DNA from: DYIB01 sp049320945
Lineage (GTDB): Bacteria; Pseudomonadota; Gammaproteobacteria; Burkholderiales; Rhodocyclaceae
Assembly: GCA_049320945.1 (NCBI GenBank)
Contig: JBMOQT010000139.1
Location: 1 to 9,090 of the forward strand
Length of the DNA stretch: 9,090 nucleotides
Reading direction: 5' to 3'
Shown: positions 5,983-9,090 of the stretch, piece after piece
Position numbering within the stretch: the stretch's first letter is position 1
Layout of the letters: the number at the start of each line of letters is the position of its first letter
Notes under the pieces: generated by a model
Told to the model about the DNA's origin: nothing
Databases searched by the model: none
The model's input: only the letters and a program-made list of their open reading frames with translations
Translations under genes and position numbers: made by a program

Positions 5983-7452
5983 TCAGGAGAAGCTCAGGTT
6001 GAGTTTGAGAGATCTCTTCTCCAGCTTCACGGTCTTGAGGGTCGTTTCCCGGGACAACTGCTGTACCAGCGCATGAAGCGGCTGGCGCACCGTCGGACCC
6101 TGGTCGAAGCTGGTCTTTTCTCGGCGCAGGGCATCCACGTGATCCCTGCCGTAGAAGAGCTGCAGCAGCAGCTCCTCGTCGGATCGGAAAGGTCCCTGCT
6201 CCTGGCGCAGGCGCTCGAGAAGGGGCTCCTCGAAGGCGGCGTCGAGATCGATCCGATCCGCCGACTTGCCGTCGAGGATGCGGTCCAGCACATTGGGATC
6301 AATGGGGGCGGGTGGTTCGCCGTAGTGCCCCAAGGCGTACAGACGCAGCTCGTGGGGGACGGTCTTGTAGCGCTCGCCCTGAATCACGTTGAAGGTCGCC
6401 TGAACGCCCACGAACTGGGAGAACGGGGTGACCATGATGGGATAGCCTATTTCCGTGCGCACCCGGCTTGCCTCTTCGAGCACTTCGTCCAGCCGATGGA
6501 GCATGCCGACCTCTTTCAGCTGATTGCGGAAATTGGACATCATGCCGCCGGGGATCTGATGACCGGCGAAAGCCCGGTAATGCTCCGGATCATAGATGGC
6601 GGGCTGCTCGATGCGTCGGCCCTCCGTGTACGCGACCCAGCGGAAGTAATCATCGGCCTGGCGTACGGCATCGGCGTCGACCGATGTTTCGATCCCGAGT
6701 TCGGCCGCCAGGGCGAGAATGTCCCGCGTGCTGGGAAGCGACTCGCCGTTCGCCAGGGGTTCGCACGCCGTCGCCACGGTGTCGACCCCCGCCAGCAAGG
6801 CCTCCCGATAGGAGTCGTGCGCCAGTCCCATGCTGTGGTGGGCGACAAACTCGATCGGCAGCCGGTCCCCGGTGGCGCGTTTGACGGCGGCCAGCAGGGA
6901 GCGTGTGCGCTCCCCCGTCAGCAGTCCGCTGGCGTCGCCGATCATGATGGAATCCACGCCGTGGGCCAGGAGTTCGCGCGCCTTGCGCGCGAAGTACTCG
7001 TCCGTGTGCACCGGGCTGAGGGAGAAAGTGAGGAAACCCGCGGCCTTCAGACCCACCTTCCGGGCAATGCGGAAATGGGCGGCGATGTTGTTCAGGTCGT
7101 TGAGCCCGTCGAACACCTTCACCCATTGGGCGCCGGCGGCTCGCAGACACGCAAATAGCAGTTCGACCACGTCGTTCGGATAGCGCGCCCAGCCGAACAG
7201 GTTGCGGCTGCGGATCAGGATATCGATGGTGGCATCCGGCATGAACTCGCGCAGCAGGCGCAGGCGCTCCCACGGGTCGTCGCGCAGGAACTTGACAGCG
7301 GTCTCGAAGGCGGCCCCGGAGGTGACGCAGACCTTGCGGAAGCCCGCCTTGTTGAGCCACTCCGTGCCGCCGAGCATGGATTCGGTCCTCATGCGCGTCG
7401 CCCAGAGGGACTGCGGACCGTCGCGCAGGGTCTCGTCGACGAAGCCCAGCAT
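5983..7452 (-). CDS. Carboxyltransferase-like protein (PycB/OadA/transcarboxylase 5S family) with altered metal site
   Basis: A 489-residue protein with a DRE-TIM barrel and a PYC/OADA C-terminal domain. Family matches include DETLRDGPQSLWATRMRT (6-23), SPVHTDEY (146-153), PGGMMSNFRNQLKE (301-314), RLDEVLEE (320-327) and VTPFSQFVGVQATFNVIQGE (341-360). These are typical of subunits that move CO2 between biotin and an oxo acid or acyl-CoA. Key residues differ. The family's RDAH is RDGP (10-13). The KDMAG segment bearing the carbamylated Lys is GDASG (172-176). The metal-binding HxH is Val203-Ala-His205. Only Asp11 and His205 of the four usual ligands remain. GDxxG and RDGxQ resemble the HMG-CoA lyase/isopropylmalate synthase side of the superfamily. 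No biotinyl domain is fused at the C terminus. The start has a strong GGAGGT site (7460-7465) inside the thiolase end. Reaction unknown; it may be a non-carboxylating lyase or transferase. Confidence 0.85.
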   Translation of the reverse strand: MLGFVDETLRDGPQSLWATRMRTESMLGGTEWLNKAGFRKVCVTSGAAFETAVKFLRDDPWERLRLLREFMPDATIDILIRSRNLFGWARYPNDVVELLFACLRAAGAQWVKVFDGLNDLNNIAAHFRIARKVGLKAAGFLTFSLSPVHTDEYFARKARELLAHGVDSIMIGDASGLLTGERTRSLLAAVKRATGDRLPIEFVAHHSMGLAHDSYREALLAGVDTVATACEPLANGESLPSTRDILALAAELGIETSVDADAVRQADDYFRWVAYTEGRRIEQPAIYDPEHYRAFAGHQIPGGMMSNFRNQLKEVGMLHRLDEVLEEASRVRTEIGYPIMVTPFSQFVGVQATFNVIQGERYKTVPHELRLYALGHYGEPPAPIDPNVLDRILDGKSADRIDLDAAFEEPLLERLRQEQGPFRSDEELLLQLFYGRDHVDALRREKTSFDQGPTVRQPLHALVQQLSRETTLKTVKLEKRSLKLNLSFS

Positions 7453-7455
7453 GGG

Positions 7456-8643
7456 TCACACCTCCACGATCACCGCGTCGGCCTGGCCGTAGCCGCCGCA
7501 GATGGCCGCGGCGCCGCGGCCGCCCCCGGCCCGGCGCAGTTCGCGCACCAGGGCCATGACGACGCGGGCGCCGCTCGCTCCGGTGGGATGGCCTATGGCC
7601 ACCGAGCCGCCGTTCACGTTCGTGATCGAGCGTAGCCGGGCGGTCGTCCGAACATCGCCGTCGGCCATCTTCTTGGTGGAGACGAGGGGCATGGCGGCGA
7701 ATGCTTCGTTGATCTCGATCCGCTTGAGGTCGTGCAGCGCCAGGCCGGCCTTCTTCAGCGCCGCAAGGATCGCAATGCCGGGCATGTACACTGAGGACTC
7801 GAGATCGCCGGAGGTCTGGGCGTAGGACAGGATCCTGCCCAGCGGTTCGATGCCCCGGCGCTGCACTTCGGCGGCCGACATGAGCAGGGTCGCGGTGGCG
7901 CCGTCGTTGAGGCCGGGCGCGTTGCCGGCGGTCACCGTGGGGCTGTCATACACCGTGGGCAGCGCCCGCAGCTTTTCCAGGGAAATGTTGCGCCGGGGCG
8001 ACTCGTCGATGGCCAGGATTTCGCCTTCCAGCGAGTCTTTCAGGTCCACCGGCACGATCTCGTCCGCGTACAGCCCCTTGTCGTAGCTGCTGAAGTATTT
8101 CTGATGGCTGGCGTAGGCCCATTCGTCCTGCTCCTCCCGGGAGACCCCGTATCTGAGAGCGGCGCGCCCGGTCACCAGCGTGAGCGGCAGGCCGCTGATC
8201 GGGTTGCGAAACTGCATGGGGTCGTCCACCGTGAAGTCCCCCAGGCGCCGCCCCCAGCGCACCCCTTTCATGAGGAAGGGCGTCTGGCTGGAGCTCTCCA
8301 CGCCGCCGGCGAGAACGACGCCGGCCTCCTCCAGCCGTATCCTCATGAGCGCGAGACCGATGCAGGTCATGGACGAGCAGCAGGCCCGATCCACCGTCAG
8401 TGACGGCCTGTCGTCGGGAACGCCGATCTTGAAGTTGATCTGTCGCGCCGCGACGGACGTGGAGGCGGCGAGCAGGGCGGTGCCAAAGAAAGTCTCATCC
8501 ACCTCATGGGGGGCCAGGCCGGCCTTGCCCAGGACCGCCGCGGCCGCCAGGCTGCCGAGCTCGACTGCCGAGTAGTCGCGCAGCTTGCCGCCGAACTTGC
8601 CGAAGGGTGTGCGCGCGGCCTGCGCGATCATGACGTTGCTCAT
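7456..8643 (-). CDS. Thiolase (acetyl-CoA acetyltransferase/3-ketoacyl-CoA thiolase family)
   Basis: A 395-residue protein of normal thiolase length, expected to cleave a 3-oxoacyl-CoA with CoA or catalyse the reverse Claisen condensation in the cytosol. Catalytic residues are visible: nucleophile Cys88 in VDRACCSS (84-91), NEAFA (312-316), His352 in GHPTGASGAR (351-360) and Cys382 in CGGYG (382-386). GNAPGLNDGAT (240-250) matches the usual GNASGINDGA. The active-site loop is CCSS rather than the common CGSG, giving two adjacent cysteines. The ATG at 8641-8643 has a strong GGAGGA ribosome site (8650-8655), spacing six. It follows the SDR gene by 33 bases and precedes the CT-like gene by three. 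Degradative use is inferred from the neighbouring CoA ligase; substrate chain length cannot be told. Confidence 0.92.
   Translation of the reverse strand: MSNVMIAQAARTPFGKFGGKLRDYSAVELGSLAAAAVLGKAGLAPHEVDETFFGTALLAASTSVAARQINFKIGVPDDRPSLTVDRACCSSMTCIGLALMRIRLEEAGVVLAGGVESSSQTPFLMKGVRWGRRLGDFTVDDPMQFRNPISGLPLTLVTGRAALRYGVSREEQDEWAYASHQKYFSSYDKGLYADEIVPVDLKDSLEGEILAIDESPRRNISLEKLRALPTVYDSPTVTAGNAPGLNDGATATLLMSAAEVQRRGIEPLGRILSYAQTSGDLESSVYMPGIAILAALKKAGLALHDLKRIEINEAFAAMPLVSTKKMADGDVRTTARLRSITNVNGGSVAIGHPTGASGARVVMALVRELRRAGGGRGAAAICGGYGQADAVIVEV
7460..7465 (-). promoter_or_regulatory. Strong ribosome binding site for the CT-like gene
   Basis: The - strand reads GGAGGT seven bases before the ATG at 7450-7452, inside the last codons of the thiolase gene. 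It fixes the short N terminus (MLGFVDETLRDG) of the carboxyltransferase-like protein and shows the gene is set up for efficient translation, which argues against decay. Confidence 0.75.
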
Positions 8644-8649
8644 TGCGTA

Positions 8650-8655
8650 TCCTCC
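8650..8655 (-). promoter_or_regulatory. Ribosome binding site for the thiolase gene
   Basis: The - strand reads GGAGGA six bases before the thiolase ATG (8641-8643), in the 33-base gap after the SDR stop. No promoter-like hairpin or box is evident in this short gap, so the thiolase is most likely read from the same transcript as the SDR. Confidence 0.75.
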
Positions 8656-8676
8656 GATGTGTGAGGTGGTCGGGCA

Positions 8677-9090
8677 CTAGCCTTCACGAACGGCATCCGG
8701 GCGCACCACGGCGGACATGCCGCCGTCGACCACCAGGTCGATGCCGGTGATGTAGCTGGCATCGCTCGAGGCCAGGAAGGCGCAGGCCGCCGCGATTTCG
8801 TCCGGCTCGGCGTAACGCCCTCCCAGGGGAATCCTGCTGGCCCAGCGGCGTTCCGCTCCGCCCTCCCTCTCACGGCGATTGAGGGCCGTGGCGGTGAAGC
8901 CGGGGGACACCGAGTTGACCCGGATGCCGTCGGGCGCAAGCTCGCCTGCCAGTTGTCGGGTCAAGGCGATCACGCCGCCCTTGGCGGCGACGTAGGCGAC
9001 ATTGACCGCACCCCGGCTGCCGGCCACCGAGGCCACGTTGACGATCGAGCCTCCGCCCGCGGCGCGCAGCAGGGGTGCGGCGGCCCGGGC
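8677..9090 (-). CDS. Short-chain dehydrogenase/reductase, C-terminal part (5' end beyond window)
   Basis: The frame is open to the window edge and ends with TAG at 8677-8679, giving 137 residues of C-terminal SDR sequence. Visible motifs are GGGSIVNVASVAG (12-24, catalytic Ser21), YVAAKGG with the catalytic Tyr33 and Lys37, the GIRVNSVSPGFTATAL segment after the active site (residues 54-69), and a terminal TGIDLVVDGG signature (residues 117-126). The nucleotide-binding TGxxxGxG motif lies outside, so NAD/NADP preference cannot be read. Ser to Tyr spacing is 12 residues, one less than in FabG. It is the first gene seen of the - strand operon and probably oxidises a hydroxyacyl or alcohol intermediate, or reduces the keto form, ahead of the thiolase. 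An in-frame GTG at 9034-9036 is not the start because homologous sequence continues upstream. Confidence 0.9.
   Translation of the reverse strand, partial: ARAAAPLLRAAGGGSIVNVASVAGSRGAVNVAYVAAKGGVIALTRQLAGELAPDGIRVNSVSPGFTATALNRREREGGAERRWASRIPLGGRYAEPDEIAAACAFLASSDASYITGIDLVVDGGMSAVVRPDAVREG

Noticed and set aside
2783..7158. Long + strand open frames opposite the ligase, biotin carboxylase and CT-like genes (2783-4192, 4261-5934, 5974-7158)
   Set aside because: All three are complementary to genes with clear family motifs, show biased low-complexity composition, and have no plausible domain. They are by-products of high GC content.
5562..7452. Carrier-like and CT-like genes as decaying pseudogenes
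   Set aside because: Both frames are intact and of normal length, conserved outside the active site, tightly spaced, and the CT gene has a strong ribosome site. Decay would be expected to bring frameshifts or stops. Recent loss of function by point mutation cannot be fully excluded.
9034..9036. GTG as the start of the SDR gene
   Set aside because: Conserved SDR sequence (GGGSIVNVAS) runs through and upstream of it to the window edge, so the gene is only cut by the window, not short.

Overview
This is a GC-rich window (roughly two thirds G+C by eye) with tightly packed genes, overlapping starts and stops, and long spurious antisense frames. That suits a high-GC proteobacterium, perhaps a beta-proteobacterium, but nothing in the window fixes the taxon. 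I see no RNA genes, insertion sequences, CRISPR arrays or other repeats.

Layout. Two gene blocks converge on a 55-base gap at 2563-2617. On the + strand are the 3' end of a class I (iron-sulfur) hydratase alpha subunit (to 206), its beta subunit (209-823) and a lone fumarate reductase/succinate dehydrogenase-type flavoprotein (820-2562). On the - strand, in order of transcription, are an SDR oxidoreductase cut by the window edge (9090-8677), a thiolase (8643-7456), a carboxyltransferase-like protein of the PycB/OadA/transcarboxylase-5S family (7452-5983), an AccB-like carrier (5975-5562), an AccC-like biotin carboxylase (5550-4165) and an acyl-CoA synthetase (4168-2618). Spacing within each block is from -4 to +33 bases, so each reads as one operon. 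Both promoters lie outside the window.

How the genes may work together. Ligase, SDR and thiolase suggest CoA activation, oxidation or reduction of a hydroxy/oxo intermediate, and thiolytic cleavage of an organic acid. The hydratase and flavoprotein suggest interconversion of a saturated, an unsaturated and a hydroxy dicarboxylate. The substrate cannot be read from the sequence.

Main point of interest. The central CT/carrier/BC trio looks like an acyl-CoA or pyruvate carboxylase, but two of its three parts lack the residues that biotin chemistry needs. The carrier has Gln101 where the biotinylated Lys should be. The carboxyltransferase has Gly172 and Val203 where the carbamylated Lys and one metal-binding His should be. 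The biotin carboxylase keeps every catalytic residue I could check, and all three frames are open. This looks like a repurposed, possibly biotin-independent complex rather than decay. On the + strand, the flavoprotein has Cys48 at the covalent-FAD His position and no iron-sulfur partner nearby, and the hydratase beta subunit departs from a conserved RDAAH motif. So several relatives of central-metabolism enzymes here carry altered active sites.
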